Origin: Halorubrum hochsteinianum
GTDB lineage: Archaea; Halobacteriota; Halobacteria; Halobacteriales; Haloferacaceae
Length of the DNA stretch: 64,000 nt
Reading direction: 5' to 3'
Assembly: GCF_023702125.1 (NCBI RefSeq)
Contig: NZ_CP098415.1
Span: forward strand, 2,604,001-2,668,000
The number at the start of each line of letters is the position of its first letter. Within the stretch, counting starts at the first letter, position 1. Below, one piece after another: positions 1-8,366 of the stretch. The notes below the pieces were generated by a model. It saw only the letters and a list, made by a program, of their open reading frames with translations, did not search any database and was not told the origin of the DNA. The position numbers were made by a program, and so were the translations under genes.

Positions 1-1
1 C

Positions 2-514
2 CCGCTACTTCAGGAGGAGTTCGCCGCCCTCGTCCGCGAGCGCGTCGACGACGGGGCGAGCGTCCTCCTCTCCTCGCACGTCCTCGGCGAGGTGGCCGCG
101 CTCTGTGACCGCGTCGGGGTCCTGCGCGAGGGCCACCTCGTCGCCGTCGAGTCCGTCTCGGACCTCCGGTCGCGGGGCGGCAAGCAGGTCCGCGTCCGCG
201 TCGCCGAGGACGTCGCGCGCGCCGACTTCGAGCGCCGCGACGTGATGAATCTCCGCGTCGGCGAGACCGTCTCGTTCACGTGGACGGGCGAGTACGACGC
301 GCTGATCGACCTCCTCTCCGGATACTCCGTGCTGGACCTCGACGTCGTCGACGCCCCGCTCGAAGAGGCGTTCATGACCTTCTACGACGGCGACGTGCCG
401 GGACCGGCGGGGAGCGGGAACGGGGGACGAAGCGCCGGAACGCGCGTCGGGGACGCCCCCTCGAACGCGGCTCCAGCGGACGCGACCGCGGACTCCGGGG
501 GTGGGGATCGATGA
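2..514 (+). CDS. ABC transporter ATP-binding protein, 3' part only
   Basis: Only the last 170 residues are in the window; the Walker A, signature and Walker B parts lie upstream of base 1. The visible start has the H-loop context (LLSSHVLGEVAALCDRV), in which the switch His contacts ATP gamma-phosphate, followed by the usual C-terminal regulatory beta-strand region and a haloarchaeal low-complexity tail rich in Gly, Ala, Asp and Thr. Its stop overlaps the next ATG (ATGA at 511-514), so it is translationally coupled to the permease. It should power an ABC-2 type exporter or membrane-remodelling system; the substrate cannot be told. Confidence 0.85.
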   Translation, partial: PLLQEEFAALVRERVDDGASVLLSSHVLGEVAALCDRVGVLREGHLVAVESVSDLRSRGGKQVRVRVAEDVARADFERRDVMNLRVGETVSFTWTGEYDALIDLLSGYSVLDLDVVDAPLEEAFMTFYDGDVPGPAGSGNGGRSAGTRVGDAPSNAAPADATADSGGGDR

Positions 515-1326
515 GCGATCGCCCGGCCCCGTGGCTCGCGATCGCGCGGTACGACGCGGCCGGCCGCGCCCGCGGGTCGCTCGCGACGACGGGACTGCTC
601 TCCGCGTTCCTCCTCGTGTTCCTGGCCTTCTTCCCGTCGCTGTCGACCGCGGGGGTCGACCTCGACGCGTACGTCGACGCGTTCCCGCCGGCGTTTCAGG
701 AGGTGCTCGGGATCATCGCCATCTCCTCGATCGAGGGCTTCCTCGCGGTGGAGTTCTACCAGTTCGCGTGGCTGCTCCTGGTCGGACTCTACCTCGCCTA
801 CCTCGCGGGCGGAACGATCGCCGGCGACGTCGCCAGCGGCCGGATGGACCTCACGCTGTCCGCGCCGGTCGGCCGCCGGGACGTCGTCGTCGGCCGATTT
901 CTTGGACTGGTCCCGCTCGTCGCCCTGCTGAACCTCGTGCTGCCGGTCGTCGCGTACGTCGGCGTCCTCGCGGTCGGCGAGACGATCGCGGTCGAGCGAC
1001 TCGTCGCGGTCCACGCGCTCGCCGTGCCGTACCACCTGACGTGCGTCGCGCTCGGCGTCGCCGTGTCGACGGTCGTCTCGCGCCCGGGGGTCGCACAGCG
1101 GATCGCGCTCGGCGCGCTGTTCGGGCTGTTCATGTTCGAGTCCGTGGCCGCGAGCACCGACTTCGCGGGACTCGGCGACGTGAGTCCGACGGCGCACTAC
1201 GACCCCTCGGCGGTCCTCGTGTTGGGCGAGTACGACGCGACCGGCGCGGCGACGCTGCTCGCGGCGACGGCCGTCCTCGTCGCGCTCGCCGTCGTTAGGT
1301 TCCGGCGCGCGGACCTCCCGGGGTGA
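511..1326 (+). CDS. ABC-2 type transporter permease
   Basis: A 271-residue protein beginning MSDRPAPWLAIARYDAAG and containing about six hydrophobic helices (roughly residues 26-44, 70-105, 125-156, 170-195, 205-222 and 245-262). The cytosolic loop after the second helix pair has the ABC-2 pattern AGDVASGRMDLTLSAPVGRR, which is where this family docks on the ATPase. It overlaps the ATPase stop codon by 4 bp and therefore forms a two-component transporter with it. NosY/CcmB-type and antibiotic or lipid exporters share this shape; no substrate is indicated. The next gene starts 112 bp downstream with its own leader. Confidence 0.85.
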   Translation: MSDRPAPWLAIARYDAAGRARGSLATTGLLSAFLLVFLAFFPSLSTAGVDLDAYVDAFPPAFQEVLGIIAISSIEGFLAVEFYQFAWLLLVGLYLAYLAGGTIAGDVASGRMDLTLSAPVGRRDVVVGRFLGLVPLVALLNLVLPVVAYVGVLAVGETIAVERLVAVHALAVPYHLTCVALGVAVSTVVSRPGVAQRIALGALFGLFMFESVAASTDFAGLGDVSPTAHYDPSAVLVLGEYDATGAATLLAATAVLVALAVVRFRRADLPG

Positions 1327-1438
1327 CGCGCTCCCCCGAAATTCCGCCGCCGTCAGTCCCGCTCCGTCCTGATCGGGGCGACGCTGCGCGTGTCGCCTTT
1401 TAGGAAGATACTTCCCTGTCCCTGCCGGATCGGGGAAC

Positions 1439-1615
1439 ATGAGTACCTACACGGTGAGTGGACGGTTCCAGAGCCGAGACGGCGACCAGCCGTTCACGAA
1501 GGACGTCGAGGCGGAAAACGAGGATCTCGCCCGCGAGCGGATCTACACGAACGTCGGGAGCCAGCACAACCGGAAGCGCACCCAGATCGAGATCGAGGAG
1601 GTGTCCGAGGCATGA
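1439..1615 (+). CDS. rpl20e: 50S ribosomal protein L20a / LX
   Basis: A 58-residue protein (MSTYTVSGRFQSRDG...) matching the small archaeal large-subunit protein LX, homologous to part of eukaryotic L18a. The conserved core includes FTKDVEAENEDLARERIYTN and the basic end GSQHNRKRTQIEIEEV, suited to rRNA contact. It opens a three-gene set with prefoldin alpha and FtsY; its TGA overlaps the prefoldin ATG by 4 bp. This order is common in archaea and groups a ribosomal protein, a nascent-chain chaperone and the membrane-targeting receptor. A T-rich stretch with a TATA-like sequence near 1398-1410 probably serves as promoter. Confidence 0.92.
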   Translation: MSTYTVSGRFQSRDGDQPFTKDVEAENEDLARERIYTNVGSQHNRKRTQIEIEEVSEA

Positions 1616-2073
1616 TGGGCGGCGGACAACAGCAGCTCCAGCAGCTCTCTCAGGAGCTACAGGCGCTCGACGAGGAGATCGAAGAGCTCGAAGGCGAAAT
1701 CGCCGACCTCCGCGAGGAGCAGTCGGACATCGACGACGCGGTCGAGGCCATCGAGACGCTCGACACGGGCTCGACCGTTCAGGTCCCGCTGGGCGGCGGC
1801 GCGTACCTCCGCGCGGAGGTCCAGGACATCGACGAGGTCATCGTCTCGCTCGGTGGCAACTACTCCGCGGAGCAGGAGCAGGACGACGCCATCGACGTCC
1901 TCCGGAGCAAGCAGGAGGCGCTCGACGAGCGCATCGAGGAGACGCAGGCGGAGGTCGACGAGCTGGAGTCCGAGAGCGACGAGCTCGAACAGCAGGCCCA
2001 GCAGATGCAACAGCAGATGCAGCAGCAGCAGGTGCAGCAGATGGGACAGGCCCAGGAAGAAGACGGAGAGTAA
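1612..2073 (+). CDS. pfdA: prefoldin subunit alpha
   Basis: A 153-residue alpha subunit of the hexameric prefoldin (GimC) chaperone, which holds unfolded polypeptides and hands them to the thermosome. Two long coiled-coil arms are visible (about residues 3-45 and 95-150) separated by the beta-hairpin region with LGGGAYLRAEV and VIVSLGGNYSAEQ, the standard alpha-subunit layout. The C-terminal end is strikingly Gln/Met-rich (QQMQQQMQQQQVQQM), longer than in many homologues. Start ATG at 1612 overlaps the L20a stop; a second ATG follows immediately at 1615. Confidence 0.92.
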   Translation: MMGGGQQQLQQLSQELQALDEEIEELEGEIADLREEQSDIDDAVEAIETLDTGSTVQVPLGGGAYLRAEVQDIDEVIVSLGGNYSAEQEQDDAIDVLRSKQEALDERIEETQAEVDELESESDELEQQAQQMQQQMQQQQVQQMGQAQEEDGE

Positions 2074-2088
2074 CCGAGGACTCAGACC

Positions 2089-3180
2089 GTGTTCGACGGA
2101 CTGAAAGACAAGCTCTCCGGCTTCCGCGAGGATGTCGAAGAGTCCACGGAAGCCGAGGAAGCCCCTCCCGAGGCGGACGCGTCGACCGAGAGCGACGCGA
2201 CCGACGAGCCCAACGCCTCGGCCGCCGATCCGGCCGAGGGCGCTGACCGCGCCGAGGCCGAGTCGGACGACGACGCGGGCTCCGACGACGAGCCGAGCAC
2301 CTTCCAGCGCGCGAAGGCGTTCGCCACCGGTCGGATCATCATCGAGGAGGAGGACTTAGAGGAGCCGCTGTGGAACCTCGAGATGGCGCTGCTGGAGAGC
2401 GACGTGGAGATGAGCGTCGCCGAGCAGATCCTCGACTCCGTCCGCGAGAGCATGCTCGGCGAGTCGCGAAAGCAGGTCGACACGACCGGCGAACTCGTCG
2501 AAGCGGCGCTTCACGACGCCCTCGTCGACGTCATCGCGGTCGGGCAGTTCGACTTCGAGGAGCGGATCGCCGAGGCGGACAAGCCCGTTACCATCGTCTT
2601 CACCGGCGTCAACGGCGTCGGGAAGACGACGAGCATCGCGAAGCTCTCGGAGTGGCTCGCCGACCGCGGCTACTCCTCCGTGCTCGCGAACGGCGACACG
2701 TACCGCGCGGGCGCGAACGAGCAGATCCGCGAGCACGCCGACCGGCTCGGCCGCGACCTGATCAGCCACGATCAGGGCGGCGACCCGGCGGCGGTCATCT
2801 ACGACGGCGTCGAGTACGCGGAGGCGAACGACGTCGACGTGGTCTTGGGCGACACCGCGGGACGCCTCCACACGAGCGACGACCTGATGGCCCAGTTGGA
2901 GAAGATCGACCGCGTCGTCGACCCCGACATGACCATCTTCGTCGACGAGGCGGTCGCGGGGCAGGACGCGGTCAACCGCGCGAAGGAGTTCAACGACGCG
3001 GCCGCCATCGACGGGGCGATCCTCACGAAGGCGGACGCCGACTCCTCCGGCGGCGCGGCCATCTCGGTCGCGTACGTCACCGGCAAGCCGATCCTCTTCC
3101 TCGGCACCGGACAGGGGTACGACGACCTCGCGCTGTTCGACCCCGAGGCGCTCGTCGAGAGCCTGCTCGACGAGGAGTGA
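2089..3180 (+). CDS. ftsY: signal recognition particle receptor FtsY
   Basis: A 363-residue SRP-receptor GTPase that docks SRP-ribosome complexes at the membrane. It has an acidic disordered A-region (residues 20-75, almost all Asp, Glu, Ala and Ser, a halophile trait), a helical N domain (about 76-165) and the NG GTPase domain: G1 GVNGVGKTTS at 173, DTAGR at 255, and TKAD at 313. The start is GTG at 2089, 15 bp after the prefoldin stop with a GAGG stretch between. It is complete, and is the third gene of the L20a-prefoldin-FtsY module. Confidence 0.95.
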   Translation: MFDGLKDKLSGFREDVEESTEAEEAPPEADASTESDATDEPNASAADPAEGADRAEAESDDDAGSDDEPSTFQRAKAFATGRIIIEEEDLEEPLWNLEMALLESDVEMSVAEQILDSVRESMLGESRKQVDTTGELVEAALHDALVDVIAVGQFDFEERIAEADKPVTIVFTGVNGVGKTTSIAKLSEWLADRGYSSVLANGDTYRAGANEQIREHADRLGRDLISHDQGGDPAAVIYDGVEYAEANDVDVVLGDTAGRLHTSDDLMAQLEKIDRVVDPDMTIFVDEAVAGQDAVNRAKEFNDAAAIDGAILTKADADSSGGAAISVAYVTGKPILFLGTGQGYDDLALFDPEALVESLLDEE

Positions 3181-3291
3181 CTTCGGCGCGGCACGCGTTC
3201 CGCGCCTTTCCGATGAGAACGCCAGTAGCTACGCCACCGCCGTCCGGGAGCGGAACTCCGCCCGTCCGCTCGCGCGGCCCGCTCCGTCCCC

Positions 3292-4155
3292 TCAGTCGTC
3301 ACCGGGCCGTCCGGTCGCCCCTCCGCGCTCGCCGCCGGCCGTCGGCGACGCCGAGCGCGACTCGGCGCGGTCGACGATCCGGACCGCGGCGGCCACCGAC
3401 CCGACTCCGAGCGCGACGCCAACCACGACGTCCGTGAGCCAGTGGATCCCGAGGTACATCGTGGAGAACACCACGGCGGCCGCGACGGCGGCCGCGACGG
3501 GCGTCCACCGCGGGTGCGTCCGTCGCGAGCGCCACGCGACGGCGAGCACGGCCACCGACAGCGAGGTGTGGAGCGACGGGAACACGTTGGTGTTCGACGC
3601 GACCGCCGCGGTGAGGTCCTGTGTCTGCGGGTAGACGCTGTACATCAGCCCGGAGACCGTCTCCAAGTAGTTCCGCGGCCCGTACGAGACGAACAGCGTG
3701 TAACAGACGGTGCCGACCGCGTAGTTCAGCATGTACGCGACGAGCAGTTCCTTCAGGTGCCGCTGCCCGCCGCTCTCCGAGAGGAAGTACGTCACTGGGG
3801 CGGCGACGAGGAGGAACGCGAACCCCGCCATGTAGCTCACCGTGAAGAACTCCAGCGTCGCGTCCGGGGTCAGATCCTGGAGCGCGGCAACGAACCCGCC
3901 CTCCAGCGCGTACAGCTCGTCGGTGATGTTCCAGTCGAGCGCGCGCGAGAGCCGGAGCCGGTACCCCTGCGTGACCTGTTTGGCCGCGAGCAGCGCGAGC
4001 GCCGCTCCGAGGTACGGGGCGACCTCCCGGATTCGGTCGTCGGCGTCCGTCATCGCGCGAGTCACCTGTCGAGGCCCGATACAGAGGAGGGCTGTGACCG
4101 CCGTCCCGACGACGACGAAGAGGCCGGTGGCAGCGGTCACTTCGAGGAGCGCCAT
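3292..4155 (-). CDS. PAP2-superfamily integral membrane phosphatase
   Basis: About 287 residues with six hydrophobic helices. The phosphatase active-site elements are recognisable near the C-terminus: NVFPSLHTSLSVAVL (motif 2, PSxH) and STMYLGIHWLTDVVVG (motif 3, His plus Asp nucleophile activator). The layout is that of archaeal and bacterial membrane PAP2 proteins related to inositol-phosphoceramide synthase and lipid phosphatases, so the likely substrate is a polyprenyl or lipid phosphate. I place the start at MALLEV (4155); an upstream ATG at 4182 would add nine polar residues. The gene stands alone and converges on ftsY. Confidence 0.8.
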   Translation of the reverse strand: MALLEVTAATGLFVVVGTAVTALLCIGPRQVTRAMTDADDRIREVAPYLGAALALLAAKQVTQGYRLRLSRALDWNITDELYALEGGFVAALQDLTPDATLEFFTVSYMAGFAFLLVAAPVTYFLSESGGQRHLKELLVAYMLNYAVGTVCYTLFVSYGPRNYLETVSGLMYSVYPQTQDLTAAVASNTNVFPSLHTSLSVAVLAVAWRSRRTHPRWTPVAAAVAAAVVFSTMYLGIHWLTDVVVGVALGVGSVAAAVRIVDRAESRSASPTAGGERGGATGRPGDD

Positions 4156-4283
4156 CGTCGTTTCACACTGTCGTCCCGACATATGAGTGACACGGAGTCG
4201 CGCGAGAACCCGGGCCCGGCGGGGCCGACTCGATGACGAGACCGACGGATCACCCGTCGGTTCTCACGGGACTCGGATCCCGC

Positions 4284-6743
4284 TTACTCGACGACGACTT
4301 CGCCGACCATCCCGGCCGCCTCGTGCGGGATACACACGTACTCGTGGGTCCCCGCGGTCTCGAAGGTGCGGACGTACGACTGGCCCGACCGGACCGCGCC
4401 TTCCCCGTTCTCCCAGCCGGTCCGCGCCGCCTCCTCGGAGTCGAAGTCCCCGGACGCCCAGTACGACGCCCCCTCGGGGATGGAATGCTCATAGGCCGTC
4501 ACCGAGTGCGGCTCGCCGGCGGCGTGTCGCCACGCGACCGTGTCCCCCTGCGAGACCGTGAGCTCCGCCGGGGCGTACGCGACCGCCTCCATGTCGACGA
4601 CGTGGTCGGCGTCGTCCGGCACCCCGTCGACGACGTTCGGCCCCCCGCTGAGATCCGTCTCGTCACCCGACTCGCCCGGACCGCCCGACTCGGAGCCACC
4701 ACCGCCCGCTCCGGCGAGGTCGAGGTCGAGCGGCAGATCCTCGACCGCGTCGACCAGCGCGAATTGCGCGTACTGCGCGGCGTCGGCGAACGACGCGGCG
4801 GCCCCGCCGGCGTCGCCGCCCTCTCGCAGCGCGGTCGCGTAGGCGTCGAGTCGCTCCTCGAAGGCGTGGTACGCGTTGCGGTCCGCCTCCTCGAGCAGTT
4901 CGTGGACGCGGGCCTCCTCGAAGTGCGCGAACGCGTCCTCCGCGGTCGCCGCGGCGGCGTCCCCGTGCGACCCGCCCCCGTTCTCGACGACCGCGTACGC
5001 CGACGAGAGCGCCGCGTCTCCGAACCGCTTCGCCGCGGCCGACACGTCACCGCCGTCGGTCGCGGCTGTCGCGACGCTCCCGAGCCGGTCCTCGAACGTC
5101 TCGTAGAGCGCCTCGTCGGCCGCTTCGAGAGCCTCGTGGTACCCTCCGGCACCGGCCTCGAAGTGCTCGAAGGCGGCCCGGGCCACCGCCGCCGCCCGGT
5201 CCGAGTCGCCGAGCGCGTTGAGGACCGCGGCGTCGAACCCGCGAGCCGCCACGTACGTCGCCTCGGCACCGCTCACGGCCGCCGTGGTCCCGGCCGCCGT
5301 CTCGAACTCGAGGAGCGTCGACCGGACTCCGTCGTAGTGCGTCTCGACCGCCGCGTCGTTGGCGCTCTCGAAGGCGTCGATCAGCCCGGCGAGGTGTTCC
5401 TCCTCGAACGTCTCGTAGAGATCCTCGTCGGTCTCCTCGACGGTCTCGTGGAGGTCGAGTTCGTTCTCCTCGAAGCGACCGAACAGCCCCTCGGCGACCG
5501 AGGCGGCCTCGTCGCTCCGTCCGCGCCGATACCGCTCGCGCGCGTCGTCGAATCGCGCCCGGAAGAACGCCGCCTCCAGGAGCGGCGCGCCCGCGCCGGC
5601 GAGCGCCTCGATCCCGGCTACGAGGTTCGAGTCTACCGCCGCGACCCCCTCGTCGACGCCCGACTCGTCCTCGGCCTCGATCGCGGACTGGAGGTCCGAG
5701 AGCCCGGCTTCGAACCCCTCGTACGCCTCGCGGTCCGCCGATTCGAGCGCTTCGTGTGCGCGCGCTCCTTCGAAGTGCGCGAAGACGTCGCTCACCGCCG
5801 ACGCGGCCCGCTCCGGCTCGCCGTTCGCGGCGAGCCGGCGAGCGTCGTACACTCGGTCCCTGTAGACGGTCAGACCCGCCGCGTGCGCGAAGTCCGAAGA
5901 GGGGCCGCCAAGCGACGAGAGCGCGGCCGCGTCCCAGCCCCGCGCCTGAAGCGCCGCCACGTGTCCCGCGCCGGCGACCGCCTCCGCGTCCGCGACCGCG
6001 TAGCTCCCGTCGATCGCCGCTTGGAACGCCTCGGCGGACGCCGTCCGGACGGCGTCGGCGTCCTCCGATTCGGCCGCCGAGGCGACGGAGTCGACCCCGG
6101 ACTCGAACGCCTCGTACGACTCGGCGTCAGCGGACTCGAAAGCGTCGTGGACCGCCGCGTCCTCGAACCGGGCCAGCGCGTTCTCGGCCGCCGCGCGCGC
6201 CGCTTCGAAGCTCCCGGAGGCGGCGAGGAACGCGGCATTCCGAACCGTGACGCCGAGCAGCTGTAGCTCGAAGGCCTGCGAGGTCGCCTCCCCCGCGACG
6301 GCCTCTTGCGCCTCCGCCAGCTGCGCGTCGGCGATGCCCGCCTCCTCGCGGGCGCGCTCCGTGTCGCCCGCCTCCAGTCCGGCCGTTCGGAGTTCGCCGA
6401 GCGCCTCCTCGAACTCCGCGTAGTTCGACTCGCTCGTCGCTTCGAGCGTCTCGTGTGCGCCGTACTCGCCTGACGCCTCCTCGAACCGGGCGAACACGTC
6501 CCCCGCGACGGCCGCACCGGTGGCCGGCTCGTCGGCGACGCCGAGAGCGAGCGCGTCCCACAGCCGGGCGCGCATCGCGTTCCACTCCGCGGCGACCGCC
6601 GCGTGTACCGACTCGCCTTCCGACTCGGGTGACTCGGCCGCGCGTTCACCGTTCCCCCCGCTACGGGAGTTACAGCCCGCCGTTCCGGCCGCGATCGCCG
6701 CCGCGCTCGTCATTAACAGAGTGCGTCTCGTGGGCGACATCAT
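4284..6743 (-). CDS. six-repeat Tat lipoprotein with C-terminal cupredoxin domain (DUF5059-like)
   Basis: An 819-residue exported lipoprotein. The N-terminus has twin Arg (SPTRRTLLMTSAAAIAAG) and a lipobox-like TAGC. The body holds six copies of an acidic helical unit of about 105 residues, each with the pattern FxxFE...HExLExAD...YExFE. The last about 105 residues form a halocyanin/plastocyanin-like domain: WRHAAGEPHS supplies one His, and YVCIPHEAAGM supplies Cys, His and Met, so the type-1 copper site looks complete. I believe haloarchaeal proteins of this kind are filed under DUF5059. The operator-like inverted repeat directly before its ATG suggests metal control. A surface metal-binding or electron-transfer role is inferred. 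Confidence 0.8.
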   Translation of the reverse strand: MMSPTRRTLLMTSAAAIAAGTAGCNSRSGGNGERAAESPESEGESVHAAVAAEWNAMRARLWDALALGVADEPATGAAVAGDVFARFEEASGEYGAHETLEATSESNYAEFEEALGELRTAGLEAGDTERAREEAGIADAQLAEAQEAVAGEATSQAFELQLLGVTVRNAAFLAASGSFEAARAAAENALARFEDAAVHDAFESADAESYEAFESGVDSVASAAESEDADAVRTASAEAFQAAIDGSYAVADAEAVAGAGHVAALQARGWDAAALSSLGGPSSDFAHAAGLTVYRDRVYDARRLAANGEPERAASAVSDVFAHFEGARAHEALESADREAYEGFEAGLSDLQSAIEAEDESGVDEGVAAVDSNLVAGIEALAGAGAPLLEAAFFRARFDDARERYRRGRSDEAASVAEGLFGRFEENELDLHETVEETDEDLYETFEEEHLAGLIDAFESANDAAVETHYDGVRSTLLEFETAAGTTAAVSGAEATYVAARGFDAAVLNALGDSDRAAAVARAAFEHFEAGAGGYHEALEAADEALYETFEDRLGSVATAATDGGDVSAAAKRFGDAALSSAYAVVENGGGSHGDAAAATAEDAFAHFEEARVHELLEEADRNAYHAFEERLDAYATALREGGDAGGAAASFADAAQYAQFALVDAVEDLPLDLDLAGAGGGGSESGGPGESGDETDLSGGPNVVDGVPDDADHVVDMEAVAYAPAELTVSQGDTVAWRHAAGEPHSVTAYEHSIPEGASYWASGDFDSEEAARTGWENGEGAVRSGQSYVRTFETAGTHEYVCIPHEAAGMVGEVVVE

Positions 6744-6745
6744 AA

Positions 6746-6761
6746 TTTAGGTCTACCTAAA
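6746..6761. promoter_or_regulatory. operator-like inverted repeat resembling a DtxR/IdeR iron box
   Basis: TTTAGG-TCTA-CCTAAA, a perfect 6+6 bp palindrome with a 4 bp spacer, ends 3 bp before the ATG of the lipoprotein gene. On the minus strand a TATA-like TTATTTTG lies at 6763-6770, so the palindrome sits between the core promoter and the start codon, an ideal place for a repressor. The half sites resemble those of DtxR-family metal regulators (TTAGG...CCTAA). Confidence 0.5.
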
Positions 6762-6961
6762 ACAAAATAAGTCCACCGGATTTTCGGCCACCCTAAAAAC
6801 GTGCGCGACTGTCGGCCGACCGGGTCGCGTGCCCCCCGACTCACCGCTCATCGCGCCGCTGACGTCCGTGTCTTCCATATAGCGACATACAGTTTATTCG
6901 TTCGATCTCAGACCGAATCTGACGGATAACAGCCGACGGGAAGCGTTCAGGTTCTGCCGAA

Positions 6962-7993
6962 CTACACTCCTAGTCGGTACACGTTCGCCTCGTAGGTCTC
7001 GCGCACCTGGTCGCCCCAGTTGTGGGTGTACGTGTCGATCACGTCGTCGGCGACGTCGCCGCGGAGGTATTTCACCACGCCGCGGTCCCCGGTCCGGTCC
7101 CGGAGGTGGGTGGTGAAGAAGTGCCGGAAGTAGTGGGGCGTGACGTTCTCGTCGGCCCCGCCGCCGGTCCGGTACCACCCCTCCTCCCGAGCGTACCGCT
7201 CGACCACGTGTCTGACCGCCTGCGGCTCCAAGCGCTCACCCCATCCTTCCGCGGTGCCGACGAACAGCGGTTCGGCCGGGGAGGGGGAGTCCGGTCGGAT
7301 CGCGAGCCAGCGCTTCAGGGTCCGACGCAGTTCGTCGTCGATCGGGATCACCGTCCCGCGCTTGCGCTTGTTCGCGGCCGTCCGCACCTCGCCGTTCAGC
7401 TTCTCTCCGACGGTCGCCTCCGAAGTCACGAACAGCGAGTCGGGCCGACCGGACAGCGCCGGGCGCTCGCCGAGGGGGTACGCCGCGTTGAGCTCCGGAT
7501 CGGTGACCGCGACGTCCCGAAGATCGAGGTTACACAGCTCTCCGACCCGCATTCCGGTCTTCAGCAGCGTGACCAGCAGCGCGCGGTGAAGGGGATGGCG
7601 GACCCTCGCGACGAACGACCGCATCGCCGGAATCGACACGTCGCGCCGGGCGGGGTCCTTGTCGACCGTCTCGTCCATCTCCTCTATCACCAGCGTCATC
7701 GGATTCCCGTCGAACGCCCCGACCTCAGTCATGTACCCGTAAAACCGGCTGAGGTACGCCGCGTACGTGGCCACGGTGCTGTCGGCGACGTCGCCGCGGA
7801 GCGAGTGGACGAACGACATACAGTCGCGGTGCGTCGCCGATTCGGGGTCCGCGTCGTCGAGGAACGACTCGAACCGCCGCAGGACCCGTTCGTACGCCTC
7901 TCGGGTCCGGTCGGTCTTCCCGTGGTACGTGAGATCCTCGAGGAAGTACCCGATCGGGTCGTCGGGCTCGGGCGCGGAGCGCGTGCTACTCAT
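6962..7993 (-). CDS. tyrosine recombinase (XerC/D-like integrase)
   Basis: A 343-residue site-specific recombinase. The N-terminal SAM-like core-binding domain (about residues 10-115, with YFLEDLTYHGKTDRTREAY) is followed by the catalytic domain: first Arg in LKTGMRVGELCNLDL, the HxxR element in HYFRHFFTTHL, and the nucleophile Tyr in DVIDTYTHNW. The usual second His/Trp position of LGH-type enzymes reads RGD instead. It overlaps the upstream RHH-protein gene by 8 bp. No phage genes, att repeats or tRNA flank it, so a resident chromosomal recombinase is more likely than a prophage integrase. Confidence 0.85.
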   Translation of the reverse strand: MSSTRSAPEPDDPIGYFLEDLTYHGKTDRTREAYERVLRRFESFLDDADPESATHRDCMSFVHSLRGDVADSTVATYAAYLSRFYGYMTEVGAFDGNPMTLVIEEMDETVDKDPARRDVSIPAMRSFVARVRHPLHRALLVTLLKTGMRVGELCNLDLRDVAVTDPELNAAYPLGERPALSGRPDSLFVTSEATVGEKLNGEVRTAANKRKRGTVIPIDDELRRTLKRWLAIRPDSPSPAEPLFVGTAEGWGERLEPQAVRHVVERYAREEGWYRTGGGADENVTPHYFRHFFTTHLRDRTGDRGVVKYLRGDVADDVIDTYTHNWGDQVRETYEANVYRLGV

Positions 7994-8366
7994 CGGTCAA
8001 CACGTACCCCCCGTCCCGGCCGCTGTACCGAACGCGGTCGCGCGCCTGGAGGTCATCGAGCGTCGCCTCCAGTTCGTCCTCCACGTCGCCGACGACCGCC
8101 TCGACGAGCTCGTCCCACGACCGGGGGCCCGATTCGAGAACCGCGTGGACGCGCGTTTCGAGGTCGCGACCCCCGGGGTCGGACGGCTCGGAAGCGGGTT
8201 CCTCGCCCCCGGCCGACTCATCCGGTGTGAACTCCCTGCGACCGGCCTGAACCATCGTCCTGACGAACTCGCTCAGCGACATGTCGAGTTCGTCGGCGTG
8301 GTCGCGCCACACGTCTTTTTGCTCCGCCGGCACGTACGTCTTCACCGACTGTCGATCCCCTCCCAT
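7986..8366 (-). CDS. ribbon-helix-helix plus winged-helix small DNA-binding protein (DUF5805-like)
   Basis: A 126-residue protein. The N-terminus (KTYVPAEQKDVW...LSEFVRTMVQAGRREF) has the strand-helix-helix pattern of ribbon-helix-helix DNA-binding proteins. After an acidic linker, the C-terminal 60 residues (VHAVLESGPRSWDELVEAV...VRYSGRDGGYVLTDE) look like a small winged helix. It overlaps the recombinase start by 8 bp and is surely co-transcribed with it. It may be an accessory or directionality factor, or an autoregulator. The DUF5805 assignment is from memory of haloarchaeal annotation and is not certain. Confidence 0.75.
   Translation of the reverse strand: MGGDRQSVKTYVPAEQKDVWRDHADELDMSLSEFVRTMVQAGRREFTPDESAGGEEPASEPSDPGGRDLETRVHAVLESGPRSWDELVEAVVGDVEDELEATLDDLQARDRVRYSGRDGGYVLTDE

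Noticed and set aside
4233-6266. Long plus-strand frame opposite the six-repeat lipoprotein
   Set aside because: Composition is Arg/Val/Asp-rich shadow of the GC-rich minus-strand gene; no domain, start context or signal fits, while the minus strand has a signal peptide and a copper site.
6962-7993. Prophage or integrative element marked by the integrase
   Set aside because: No tRNA, att repeats, capsid, portal or replication genes within reach.
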